Shown in pieces: positions 1 through 9,174 of a DNA stretch of 64,000 nt. The DNA lies in contig NZ_CAJYVQ010000008.1 in NCBI RefSeq assembly GCF_913778665.1, forward strand, positions 496,001-560,000. Direction: 5' to 3'. A program made the position numbers and the translations under genes. The DNA is from an uncultured Stenotrophomonas sp. GTDB taxonomy: Bacteria; Pseudomonadota; Gammaproteobacteria; Xanthomonadales; Xanthomonadaceae. How positions within the stretch are numbered: the first letter of the stretch is position 1; each line of letters opens with the position of its first letter. The notes beneath the pieces are model-generated. The model was not told where the DNA came from. It searched no databases and worked only from the letters and a program-made list of their open reading frames with translations.

Positions 1-1
1 C

Positions 2-3000
2 TGGGTCAAGCCCGAGCTGGACGAGACCCTGCGCCAGGTACGCAACGAGGTCGAGTACTACGCGGAAGACCCTGCCGATGCCAGCCGCATGCGCATCTGC
101 GCCGGCTACCTGCACCAGGTACAGGGCACCCTGCGCATGGTCGAGCTGTACGCCCCGGCGATGGTGGCCGAGGAGCTGGAGCAGCTGTCCAACGCCATCG
201 GCGCCGGTCAGGTTTCCGACCGCGACGAGGCTTGCGCAACGCTGATGCGCGGCAGCGTGCTGCTGCCCGACTACCTGGAGCGCCTGCAGAACGGTCACCG
301 CGACATTCCGATCGTGCTGATGCCGCTGCTCAACGAGATCCGCGCCGCGCGCGGCGAAGAGGGCGTGCATGACAGCGTGCTGCTGGCCTTCGCGCCGGAC
401 AGCATCACCGCCACCGAAGCCGAGCTGGACCATGCCCGTGGCAGCCTGAGCGGGCGCAACCGCGAGCTGCTGGATACCGTCGGCAGCGCGGTGAAGGAAG
501 AACTGCTGCGCATCAAGGATGCGCTGGACCTGCACCTGCGCACCGGCGGCGCACCTGAACAGCTGCAGACCCAAGCCAATGAGCTGGGCGCGGTGGCCGA
601 TACGCTGGGCATGATGGGGCTGGGCGTGGCCCGTGGCGTGGTCGTGCAGCAGCGTGACGCGCTGCGTGGCGTGGTCGAGGGCCGCCAGCAGATCGACGAG
701 AACCTGCTGCTGGACATCGCCGGTGCGCTGCTCTATGTCGACGCCTCGCTGGACGACCAGGTCGCCCATCTGGGTGCCGGTGGCAGCGGCGAGGACGACC
801 CGAGCGCGGTGGAGAACCGGCGCACGGTGGAGGTGCTGGCACACGAAGCCATCGCCAATTTCGCCGCGGCGCGCGAACACTTCGTCGCTTTCATCGAAAC
901 CAGCTGGAACCATGCCGAACTGCAGGACGTGCCGCGCCTGCTCGGCGATGTCGCCGGTGCATTGCGCATGCTTGATCTGGGCACCGCCGCTGACTACCTG
1001 CGCGGCGTGCAGCAGTACATAGACGCCGAGCTGATCGGACGCCAGCGCGTGCCCAGTGGCCGCCAACTGGACACCCTGGCCGATGCGATGGCCAGCCTGG
1101 AGTATTACCTGGAAGCCCTGCGCGACCGCCGTCCGGGCCGCGAGGACATCCTCGACATCACCCGCAGCAGTCTCGAGGCGCTGCGCTACTGGCCGCTGCC
1201 CGAGCGCAATGCGCCCGAGCCGCCGGCAGCGACGGTTCAGCCGATCGAGCGTGAAGCGATCGCCGTGCAGGCCGCGCCGCTGCAGCCCGAACACATCGAG
1301 ATTGCAGTGCAGTCGGCCGCGCCTGCGGCGGGCACGATGCCGGTACCACTGCCGGACTTCACCTTTGATCCGCCGCCGGCCGCTCCGGCCCGGCCGGTGG
1401 CCGACAACAGCCTGCTGTTCGGTGCGCTGGGCAGCGCCGCGGTCGGTACGGATGCCGGTGCCGCCTCCGCGCCGTTGTCGCTGCAGGACGGTGCAGGCGC
1501 ATCGCTGGTCTTTGCCGCCTCCAGCGCGCCTGCACCGGCCGTTCCGCAGTGGGATCTCGCACCATTCGATCCGGAGGCCGAGCCGCTCGCGCCGGCCGGT
1601 GACGAGCGCAGCCCGACCTTCGCCAGCCTCGACCCGGTCAGTTTCGAGCAGGCCGATGCGGAGCCGGCTGCTGCGACGCAGTGGAGCCTGGCCGAGCCCC
1701 TGCCGCCGGTTCCGGCCGATGCAGCGGCGTCGGATATCGAAGACGCGACCGATCCGGTGATCTCCATCAATGCCGATGCGCCTGCCGCAACGGCGTTCGA
1801 TCCGGTGGCCGCCGAGCATGATGCGGTTGCCGCAGGCGACGACGTGGTGTTCCGTTTCGACGCCGATGCGCTGGACAACGCCGACGACGTGCTCTCGCTG
1901 CACGCGATGGAAACGCTGTCGCTGGACGGCGATGTCGTGCTGCTGCCGTCGCTCGAGAGCGATGATGATGCCTTGCCCGCGTCGGCCGATGCAGCGGCCG
2001 ACACTGCGGACGAGGTGGCGATGCCACCGGGCGAATCGGCGACGGTGGTGTCGGTGATCGACATAGACACCATCGCGCCGATCGATTTCAGTGAAGCCGA
2101 CGCACAGTTCTTTGCCGAGCTGAGTGCCGCTGCTGCGGACTTCGATCCGCAGGCAAAGGCCGCGCCTGCCAGCGCGGGAGCGGCTGCCGTGGCCGATGCC
2201 GATGCCGGTTTCGAAGCGGGCTTCGATGACGACGCCGAGAACATCGATGAGGACATCCGCGAGGTGTTCCTGGAAGAGTTCGATGACGAGCTGGGCAACC
2301 TCGGCGACCTGCTGCCTGCGTGGCGCATGCAGCCGGACAACATGGACCGGCTGCGGCCGATCCGACGCATTTTCCATACCCTCAAGGGCAGTGGTCGTCT
2401 GGTGGGTGCGCGCACCCTGGGCGATTTCGCCTGGAAGATCGAGGGCATGCTCAACCGCGTGCTCGACGGCAGCCGCCCGGCGTCGCCCGCCGTGCTGGCG
2501 ATGGTCGACAATGCGCACGCCGCGCTGCCGCAGCTGAACGCCGCGCTGCGCCATGGTCAGCGCATCAGCGTCGACCTGCAGGCGATGCAGTCCATCGCCG
2601 ACCGCGTCGGTGCCGGTGAGGAAACCTTCTACGTGCCGCTGCCGGGCCCCGCCGCACCGGCCGCTCCTGTGGCTGATGCCGAAGGCCAGGACGGGATCAC
2701 CCGCATCCTCGAGGCCGAGGCCATGGCATCGGTGCAGGCCGAAGCCGATGCCGAAGTTGCGCCAGTGGCCGAAGCGCCGGGTACGCCCGCCAACATCGAC
2801 AGCGTGCTGCGCGAGATCCTCGAAGCCGAAGTGGAAGTCCATCAGGCGACCCTGCTGGACTGGCTGCGTTCGGCGCAGCAGGCACCGCAGCCGGTCAGCG
2901 ATGCGCTGCTGCGCGCAGTGCACACCATGAACGGCGCCTTCGCGATGACCGAAGTGCCGGAGATCACCGCGGTCACCGGCGGGGCCGAGTCCTATATCAA

Positions 3001-6000
3001 GCGCGCGCTGGCCGCCGAAGTGGTGCCGGGTGAGGACGGCGTGGCCGCGCTGGACGCGACCGCGCAGGCGATCACCGCGACCATGCAGGCGCTGCAGGCC
3101 GAACAGCCGCGCGTCGTGCCGCAGGAGGCGCTGGTGCAGCGCCTGCAGGCGCTGGCCGGCGAACTGCCGGAAGCGCGCTGGCCGATGGCCGGCCTGGACG
3201 ACCATGACGATGATCTGGCGTTCGATGCCGAGACTGGCACCGATGCCAGTGCGCTGGCCGAGATTGCAATCGAGGATGTGCCGCAGCTGCGTGCCCAACC
3301 GGAACCGTCGCCTGCGCCCGCGCTGGAAGCGATTGCAGACGACGAGCCGCTGACCGAGCGCGACGGACTGATCGGCGCTGACCTGCAGGTCGCCGAGCTG
3401 ACCGGGAGCGACGATCTTTCGCGCTACTTCGACGCCGGATGGCCTTCGGTACCGGGCGAAGGCGAGACCACTGCCGATGCCGCCGGATCGATTGAATCGA
3501 TCCAGACCGACACGACGGACATCACCGCGCCCGCAGCCGACGAACCGCAGGCACTGACCGTCTTGTCGCCTGAGGACGAGCCCGGCCTGACCGGTGTCGG
3601 CGACCTGTCGCCGTATCTGGATGCCAGCGCGTTGCCGGTCGACGACCGCGATGCGGACGACACCGTCGTGGCCGTCGAGCTTGGCGCCAGGGACCTGAAT
3701 GCGCAGCCGTCGACGCACATCGGCGGTGCGGACGAAGACGTCCTTGAAGACGCTGCTGCATTGCCACTCGACAGCGAGCTGTCGAGCCTGCAGGATGAAA
3801 TGGCTGCGCCGGGTTTTGCAGAACCGGTCACGCTGGCAGCCGCGCTCGAGGCCGGCCTGCACGTGATCGACGAAGAGCAGACCGTGGCCGACGACGGGCG
3901 ATGCCCCGTGCTCGGTCTGCAGGCCAGCGAACTCGCGCCGGGCGAGGCGGAAGCCTTCGCCGAGGATGCGGACGTCGGCGGGGAGGCGGCGGTCGGTGAA
4001 GGAGAGAGCGCCGACCAGCCGTCCCCGGCGACGGTGAATGAGCCCGTCGCGCAGGTTGCCGCGCCGGTGCGCTTGTTCGAACTGGAAGACGCGCCGGGCC
4101 AGGCCCCGGTGCAGGTCGAGCCGGTGGAAGCCGAAACCGGATCCGGAAACGAGCGTCCGGCGGCCGAGCCGATTGCGCTGGACGTCGCTGCTGTAGCGGA
4201 AGCCGATGAGGCCGCCGACGCGCTCGATTTCAGCGTGTACGACCGCGAGCTGGTCGATATCTTTGTTGAGGAGGGCAAGGACCTGCTCGACCACTGCGAT
4301 GGCCTGATCAGCGAGCTGCGCGCCGCGCCGCAGGACCGCGAGGCGCTGGCCGGCCTGCAGCGTGACCTGCATACCCTGAAGGGTGGCGCACGCATGGCCG
4401 GCATCAATGCCATCGGCGACCTCGGCCACAGCATCGAATCGCTGCTTGAGGCGGTGGCCGCCGGTCGTACCGAAATCGAACGCCGCGATGTGCAGCTGCT
4501 GGAGCGCGGTTTCGATCGTTTGCACCAGCTGTTGACACGCACCGGCGCGCATCGCGTGGTCGAGCCGGCGCAGGATCTGGTCGAGGCGTTCGAGGTCCGC
4601 ACCAGCATCAATACCGCCGCTGCGGCCGCGCCTGCGGTCAGCCAGATCGATGCCGCGCCCGCGCCGGTCGCCAGCCCGTCGCTCAGTGCGGTCGATGCAC
4701 CGCTGTCAGCGCCGTTGCCGGCCGAAGGCACGACCGACGAAGACCCGCTGGCGCGTCCGCAGCAGGAACAGGTGCGCGTGCGCGCCGATCTGCTCGATCG
4801 CCTTGTCAACCATGCCGGCGAAGTGGCGATCTACCGCTCGCGCCTGGAACAGCAGCTCGGTGCCTTCCGTGGCGCGATGGGCGAACTGGAGCGCACCAAT
4901 GCGCGACTGCGCGACCAGCTGCGCCGCCTCGATCTGGAAACCGAAGCGCAGATCGTCGCCCGCTACCAGCGTGAGCAGGACCAGGCCGACCAGAAGTTCG
5001 ATCCACTGGAGCTGGACCGCTTCTCCACCCTGCAGCAGCTCAGCCGCGCGCTGAACGAATCGGCCGCCGACCTTGGCGGCCTGCAGGGCGTGCTGGACGA
5101 TCTGTCGCGCCAGTACGACGCGCTGCTGCAGCAGCAGTCGCGTGTCAGCTCGGAGCTGCAGGATGGCCTGATGCGCGCGCGCATGGTGCCGTTCGACGGC
5201 CTGGTGCCGCGCCTGCGCCGCGTAGTCCGCCAGTCCGGCATGGACACCGGCAAGCAGGTGCACCTCACCCTGGAAGGGACCCACGGCGAACTGGATCGCA
5301 ACGTGCTTGACCGCATGGTCGCGCCGCTGGAGCACATGCTGCGCAATTCCGTGGCCCATGGCCTGGAAGCGCCGGAACAGCGCCGCGCCGCCGGCAAGCC
5401 GGAAGAAGGCGAGATCGCCATCCGCCTGCACCGCGAAGGTTCGGAAATCGTGCTGGAGGTGGCCGACGACGGCGCCGGCCTGGACCGCGAGGCGATTCGC
5501 CGACGCGCCATCGACCGTGGCCTGCTGGCCGCCGATGCGCAGCCGGGCGAGCAGGAACTGGACAACCTGATCTTCGCCTCCGGGTTCTCCACCGCCGACC
5601 AGGTCAGCCAGCTGGCGGGCCGTGGCGTCGGCATGGACGTGGTGCGCAACGAAGTACGCCAGCTCGGTGGCACGGTCGACATCCAGTCGGTACGTGGTCA
5701 GGGCGTGCGCTTCACCCTGCGCCTACCGCAGACGCTGGCGGTCACCCAGGCGGTGTTCGTGCAGATCGGCGAAACCACCTTCGCCGTGCCGGTGGCTTCG
5801 GTCAGCGGTATCGGCCGCCTGTCGCGCGAGCGTTTCGAAGCCGCCGACAGCAGCTACCGCTACAGCGGCGAAGACTACCCGCTGTACGACCTCGGCAGTC
5901 TGGTCGGGCAGGCCCCGGCGCGCGCCGATGGCCAGCACCAGGTGCCGCTGCTGCTGGTCCGCGCCGGCGACCTGCGGGCCGCGGTGGCGATCGACCAGGT

Positions 6001-6571
6001 GCTCGGCAACCGCGAAATCGTGGTCAAGCCTGTCGGCCTGCAGATCGCCTCGGTGCCGGGCATCTACGGCGCCACCATCACCGGCGATGGCCGCGTGGTG
6101 GTGATCCTGGACGTGGCTCCGTTGGTGCGCCGCTTCCTCGCCAACCCGACGTTGCCGGTGCTGGCCAGTACGCCGCGCCAGGAGCGCCAGGTGCCGCTGG
6201 TGATGGTGGTCGACGACTCGCTGACCATGCGCAAGGTGACCGGCCGCATCCTGGAACGACACAACTTCGAGGTCGCCGTTGCCCGTGACGGCGTGGAAGC
6301 GTTGGAGCGGCTGGAAGAGCGCGTGCCCGACCTGATGCTGCTGGACATCGAAATGCCGCGCATGGACGGCTACGAGCTGGCCACCGCGATGCGCGCCGAT
6401 CCACGCTACAAGGATGTGCCGATCGTGATGATCACCTCGCGCAGCGGCGACAAGCACCGCCAGCGCGCTTTCGAGATCGGTGTCCAGCGTTACCTGGGCA
6501 AGCCGTACCAGGAGCTGGACCTGATGCGTAACGTGTACGACCTGCTGGGGATCGCCCGTGTCCGTGAGTGA
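2..6571 (+). CDS. chpA: ChpA/PilL-type hybrid chemosensory histidine kinase, 5' end outside window
   Basis: This is the large kinase of the Pil-Chp system, which in related bacteria controls type IV pilus extension, twitching and surface-linked cAMP signalling. The reading frame is open from base 2, so the N terminus is missing; about 2,190 residues remain. Three canonical Hpt modules have their histidine at 2375 (HTLKGS), 2921 (HTMNGA) and 4370 (HTLKGG); a degenerate Hpt-like stretch without the histidine lies near 100-260. Between them run long acidic Ala/Asp/Glu-rich linkers (about 1210-2230 and 3190-4210). Then follow the CheA dimerisation region (about 4770), the HATPase with an N-box (RNSVAHGLE, about 5343) and G-box (GRGVGMDVV, about 5620), a CheW-like domain (about 5750-6130) and a C-terminal receiver (about 6195-6560) with phospho-acceptor Asp at 6344 and Lys in GKPYQ. 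It overlaps the next gene by 14 bp. Confidence 0.93.
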   Translation, partial: WVKPELDETLRQVRNEVEYYAEDPADASRMRICAGYLHQVQGTLRMVELYAPAMVAEELEQLSNAIGAGQVSDRDEACATLMRGSVLLPDYLERLQNGHRDIPIVLMPLLNEIRAARGEEGVHDSVLLAFAPDSITATEAELDHARGSLSGRNRELLDTVGSAVKEELLRIKDALDLHLRTGGAPEQLQTQANELGAVADTLGMMGLGVARGVVVQQRDALRGVVEGRQQIDENLLLDIAGALLYVDASLDDQVAHLGAGGSGEDDPSAVENRRTVEVLAHEAIANFAAAREHFVAFIETSWNHAELQDVPRLLGDVAGALRMLDLGTAADYLRGVQQYIDAELIGRQRVPSGRQLDTLADAMASLEYYLEALRDRRPGREDILDITRSSLEALRYWPLPERNAPEPPAATVQPIEREAIAVQAAPLQPEHIEIAVQSAAPAAGTMPVPLPDFTFDPPPAAPARPVADNSLLFGALGSAAVGTDAGAASAPLSLQDGAGASLVFAASSAPAPAVPQWDLAPFDPEAEPLAPAGDERSPTFASLDPVSFEQADAEPAAATQWSLAEPLPPVPADAAASDIEDATDPVISINADAPAATAFDPVAAEHDAVAAGDDVVFRFDADALDNADDVLSLHAMETLSLDGDVVLLPSLESDDDALPASADAAADTADEVAMPPGESATVVSVIDIDTIAPIDFSEADAQFFAELSAAAADFDPQAKAAPASAGAAAVADADAGFEAGFDDDAENIDEDIREVFLEEFDDELGNLGDLLPAWRMQPDNMDRLRPIRRIFHTLKGSGRLVGARTLGDFAWKIEGMLNRVLDGSRPASPAVLAMVDNAHAALPQLNAALRHGQRISVDLQAMQSIADRVGAGEETFYVPLPGPAAPAAPVADAEGQDGITRILEAEAMASVQAEADAEVAPVAEAPGTPANIDSVLREILEAEVEVHQATLLDWLRSAQQAPQPVSDALLRAVHTMNGAFAMTEVPEITAVTGGAESYIKRALAAEVVPGEDGVAALDATAQAITATMQALQAEQPRVVPQEALVQRLQALAGELPEARWPMAGLDDHDDDLAFDAETGTDASALAEIAIEDVPQLRAQPEPSPAPALEAIADDEPLTERDGLIGADLQVAELTGSDDLSRYFDAGWPSVPGEGETTADAAGSIESIQTDTTDITAPAADEPQALTVLSPEDEPGLTGVGDLSPYLDASALPVDDRDADDTVVAVELGARDLNAQPSTHIGGADEDVLEDAAALPLDSELSSLQDEMAAPGFAEPVTLAAALEAGLHVIDEEQTVADDGRCPVLGLQASELAPGEAEAFAEDADVGGEAAVGEGESADQPSPATVNEPVAQVAAPVRLFELEDAPGQAPVQVEPVEAETGSGNERPAAEPIALDVAAVAEADEAADALDFSVYDRELVDIFVEEGKDLLDHCDGLISELRAAPQDREALAGLQRDLHTLKGGARMAGINAIGDLGHSIESLLEAVAAGRTEIERRDVQLLERGFDRLHQLLTRTGAHRVVEPAQDLVEAFEVRTSINTAAAAAPAVSQIDAAPAPVASPSLSAVDAPLSAPLPAEGTTDEDPLARPQQEQVRVRADLLDRLVNHAGEVAIYRSRLEQQLGAFRGAMGELERTNARLRDQLRRLDLETEAQIVARYQREQDQADQKFDPLELDRFSTLQQLSRALNESAADLGGLQGVLDDLSRQYDALLQQQSRVSSELQDGLMRARMVPFDGLVPRLRRVVRQSGMDTGKQVHLTLEGTHGELDRNVLDRMVAPLEHMLRNSVAHGLEAPEQRRAAGKPEEGEIAIRLHREGSEIVLEVADDGAGLDREAIRRRAIDRGLLAADAQPGEQELDNLIFASGFSTADQVSQLAGRGVGMDVVRNEVRQLGGTVDIQSVRGQGVRFTLRLPQTLAVTQAVFVQIGETTFAVPVASVSGIGRLSRERFEAADSSYRYSGEDYPLYDLGSLVGQAPARADGQHQVPLLLVRAGDLRAAVAIDQVLGNREIVVKPVGLQIASVPGIYGATITGDGRVVVILDVAPLVRRFLANPTLPVLASTPRQERQVPLVMVVDDSLTMRKVTGRILERHNFEVAVARDGVEALERLEERVPDLMLLDIEMPRMDGYELATAMRADPRYKDVPIVMITSRSGDKHRQRAFEIGVQRYLGKPYQELDLMRNVYDLLGIARVRE

Positions 6572-7898
6572 AACCCATCCGGCCCCGGCCGTTGCCCTGC
6601 TGGCCCGCGCCGGTGCGGCACGTGAGCGCCTGCGCGAGGCACTGTCGCACGCCGACGTGCAGTTGGTGCTGGAAGACGATCCCAACGATCTGGAGCCGCA
6701 GCTGCTGCAGGACGCTCGCCCACAGATCGTGGTGATCGCGCTGGAGGCAGGCATCGAAGATGCGCTGGAGCGCCTGGAAGCCGTGCTTTCCGCGCCCGAG
6801 CTGACCCTGGTGTTCGACGAGGCCGAACTGGCCGCGCGCCGGGACGGTTGGGAAGCGCAGCGCTGGGGCCGCCACTTGGCCGCCAAGCTGCACGGCCACC
6901 AGCAGGTGCTGCCACCCGGTGCGGAAGAAGAGCCGGGCCTGCAGCTGGAGCCGGGCCATCCGGCCCCGGCGCCGGCGCCGCAGGAAGATGCGTTGCAGCG
7001 CCACCTGGAGCAGGCGCTGAGCTGGGCTGACGAGGTGCCGGCCGATGGCCTGTACGCACCGCCGGCACAGCTGCAGGAGCCGGTTGCATTGGAACAGGCA
7101 CTGGCGGCGCTGCAGCCGGTCGTGCCCGAACCGCTGGAGGCGCCGCCACTGCCATCGCCACCGCCGGCTGAGCCGGCAGCGCCGAAGGCACCACCGGTCT
7201 CCTTCGACCATACCGCGTGGTCGCTGGTCGATGACGTGGCCGATGTGCCCGCACCCGCCGCCGAGATCGTCGCGGTGGACGTCGCGCCTCCGTCATTCGA
7301 CACCGACCACCTGAGCCTGGTGGATCTGGATGCCGCAGCGCCGTCGGGCGCGCGTGCTGGATCGCTGCTGGTGCTGGCCGGCATTGGTGGTCCGGATGCA
7401 CTGCGTCGCCTGCTCGGTGCGCTGCCGTCCGCGCTGGCCGTGCCGGTGCTGGTGCACATGCGCCTGGATGGTGGCCGCTACGGCAACCTGGTCAAGCAGA
7501 TGTCGCGCGTGTCGCCGCTGCCGGTGCAACTGGCCGAAGCAGGCCAGCGCGCGGTCGCGGGCGAAGTGCATGTGCTGGCCGATGACATCGGCGTGCGTGC
7601 GGCCAGCGATGGCCTGCATTTCCTCAGTGACGCCAGCGGCATTTCGCTTGCCGCGCTGCCGGCCGAACACACCGCGCTGGTGCTGCTCAGTGGTGCCGAC
7701 CTTGCCCATGTCGGCCCCGCGCTGGACCTGGCCGCGGCCGGAGCCTGGGTGGCAGGACAGGTGGGCGAGGGCTGTTATGACCCGGCGGCGGCCACAGCGG
7801 TGGTAGCCGCGGGCATGGTGGCCGGCGAACCGCAGGAACTGGCGCAGGCGATTGCCGCGCGCTGGGGTGAGCAGGACGACAACGGAGAGGCACCATGA
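6558..7898 (+). CDS. Degenerate CheB-like protein of the Pil-Chp cluster
   Basis: This 446-residue protein sits where chpB (a methylesterase acting on the PilJ receptor) would be expected. The N-terminal ~110 residues look like a receiver remnant. A Pro/Ala-rich linker follows, and the C-terminal ~190 residues align by eye with the CheB methylesterase fold. The nucleophile motif of CheB (GASTGG) reads LAGIGGPDAL here, so the serine is absent. The histidine region survives as VLVHMRLDGG, while the Asp-containing TGMGxDG turn reads LLSGADLAHVG. This suggests a catalytically dead or repurposed paralogue that may bind receptors or ChpA. The start is GTG at 6558, overlapping chpA by 14 bp; the 3' end overlaps chpC by ATGA. 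The CheB assignment is from pattern and synteny; the inactivity is inference. Confidence 0.72.
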   Translation: MSVSETHPAPAVALLARAGAARERLREALSHADVQLVLEDDPNDLEPQLLQDARPQIVVIALEAGIEDALERLEAVLSAPELTLVFDEAELAARRDGWEAQRWGRHLAAKLHGHQQVLPPGAEEEPGLQLEPGHPAPAPAPQEDALQRHLEQALSWADEVPADGLYAPPAQLQEPVALEQALAALQPVVPEPLEAPPLPSPPPAEPAAPKAPPVSFDHTAWSLVDDVADVPAPAAEIVAVDVAPPSFDTDHLSLVDLDAAAPSGARAGSLLVLAGIGGPDALRRLLGALPSALAVPVLVHMRLDGGRYGNLVKQMSRVSPLPVQLAEAGQRAVAGEVHVLADDIGVRAASDGLHFLSDASGISLAALPAEHTALVLLSGADLAHVGPALDLAAAGAWVAGQVGEGCYDPAAATAVVAAGMVAGEPQELAQAIAARWGEQDDNGEAP

Positions 7899-8359
7899 GC
7901 TACGCCAGCAATGACGAAATCCGCGGCGTCCTGATTCAGGCCGGCCACGAGCGCGTGCTGCTCCCCAACGCCACCGTGGCCGAAATGATGTCGCGCGTGC
8001 CGGTGCAGCCGGTCGCCGATGCGCCGCGCTGGCTGGTCGGCGAGATCGGCTGGCATGGTTGGCAGGTGCCGTTGGTGTCGTTCGCGCGCCTGTCCGGACT
8101 GGGCGAGGAAGGGGTGGGCGGGCACAACAAGGTGGTGGTGCTGAAAGCACTGAGCGGCAACACGCAGCGCCCGTACTACGCGCTGCTGACGCAGAACTTC
8201 CCGCAGCTGATCTCGGTGCCGCGAGACGGCCTGCTGGCCGATGCCTCCGAGGAAACCCTGCCGCAGACCGTGCACATGCGCGTGCTGCTGGGTGAGCAGA
8301 GCGCGCTGCTGCCGAACCTGGACGCGCTTGAAGCCGCGCTGGATTCGCTCGCCGCCTGA
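7895..8359 (+). CDS. chpC: CheW-like adaptor ChpC
   Basis: This 154-residue single-domain protein has the CheW SH3-like pattern (VLLPNATVAEMM, then GEIGWHGWQVPLVSF). CheW-type adaptors couple receptors to the kinase; in Pil-Chp systems ChpC is the second, accessory adaptor. It starts at the ATGA overlap with the upstream CheB-like gene and is the last gene of this operon, before a short palindrome and convergent rsmE. Confidence is high for the fold and moderate for the exact name. Confidence 0.8.
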   Translation: MSYASNDEIRGVLIQAGHERVLLPNATVAEMMSRVPVQPVADAPRWLVGEIGWHGWQVPLVSFARLSGLGEEGVGGHNKVVVLKALSGNTQRPYYALLTQNFPQLISVPRDGLLADASEETLPQTVHMRVLLGEQSALLPNLDALEAALDSLAA

Positions 8360-8369
8360 TCGGGAATCC

Positions 8370-8386
8370 GCCGGGCATGGCCCGGC
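8370..8386. repeat. SMAG/REP-type palindrome after chpC
   Basis: A compact hairpin (GCCGGGC-ATG-GCCCGGC) lies 10 bp after the chpC stop, between the convergent chpC and rsmE genes. It matches the short REP-like palindromes common in Stenotrophomonas and may protect or end the 3' ends of both transcripts. Confidence 0.6.
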
Positions 8387-8436
8387 GCCACCGCAGGCGT
8401 TCCGGATTCCCGGTAGTGCCTGCCGCTGTGCGAGGC

Positions 8437-9174
8437 CTACCCCAGATCCCCCAGCCGCGCCTGCAATGCCGCGATCGCGGCCAAGCCTGCAGTTTCCGTG
8501 CGCAGGATCCGCGGGCCCAGCTGCAGCCCTTGGAAACCCGCCGCCGCCAGCTGGTCACGGTCGCGCGGTGACCAGCCGCCTTCCGGGCCAATCGCGATCA
8601 CGATGCCACCGGCCGGCGCTGCATCCAGCGTCGACAGGCGATGCGCGCCCTGCGGGTCCAGGGTCAGCCGCAGGGTCTGGGCCGGCAGCGCTGCGGCCGC
8701 CTGCGCCAGCGACAGCGGCGAACCGACCTGCGGGATACGGGCGCGCCCGGACTGGCCGCAGGCCGAAGTCACCACACTGTTCCAGTGCGCCACGCGCTTC
8801 TCGGCACGCGCCGCATCGAGCTTCACCTCGGTGCGCTCGGCGTTGACCGGAATGATCGCGGCCACGCCCAGTTCGGTCGCCTTCTGCAGGATCAGGTCCA
8901 TCTTCTCGCCACGGGCGATGCCCTGCAGCAGGGTGATCGCCAGCGGCGATTCGTTGTCCACCGCCTGCAGCGCATCGATGCGTGCTTGCACTTCGCGCTT
9001 GCCGACCACGGTCAGGGTCGCGCTGTAGTCGTGGCCGTCCCCGTTGAACAGCACGCAGGCATCGCCTTCGCGCATGCGCATCACGCGCACCAGGTGGTTG
9101 GCCGTTTCTTCCGGCAGGGTCACGGTCTGGCCGCTGTGCAGCGCCAGGTCGATGGGGCAGCGGGTCACGCGCAT
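8437..9174 (-). CDS. rsmE: 16S rRNA (uracil1498-N3)-methyltransferase RsmE
   Basis: This SPOUT-class methyltransferase of 245 residues modifies U1498 of 16S rRNA using SAM. An N-terminal PUA-like part (residues 1-70) binds RNA. The C-terminal trefoil-knot SAM site shows IGPEGGWS (about residue 195) and LGPRILRTETA (about 222), both RsmE signatures. The length is normal for the family. Its start overlaps the end of bioA by 10 bp, so the two are probably co-transcribed. Confidence 0.95.
   Translation of the reverse strand: MRVTRCPIDLALHSGQTVTLPEETANHLVRVMRMREGDACVLFNGDGHDYSATLTVVGKREVQARIDALQAVDNESPLAITLLQGIARGEKMDLILQKATELGVAAIIPVNAERTEVKLDAARAEKRVAHWNSVVTSACGQSGRARIPQVGSPLSLAQAAAALPAQTLRLTLDPQGAHRLSTLDAAPAGGIVIAIGPEGGWSPRDRDQLAAAGFQGLQLGPRILRTETAGLAAIAALQARLGDLG

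Noticed and set aside
3424..4809. Serine-rich antisense frame inside chpA
   Set aside because: The Ser/Ala composition comes from reading the Ala/Asp/Glu-rich linker of chpA backwards.
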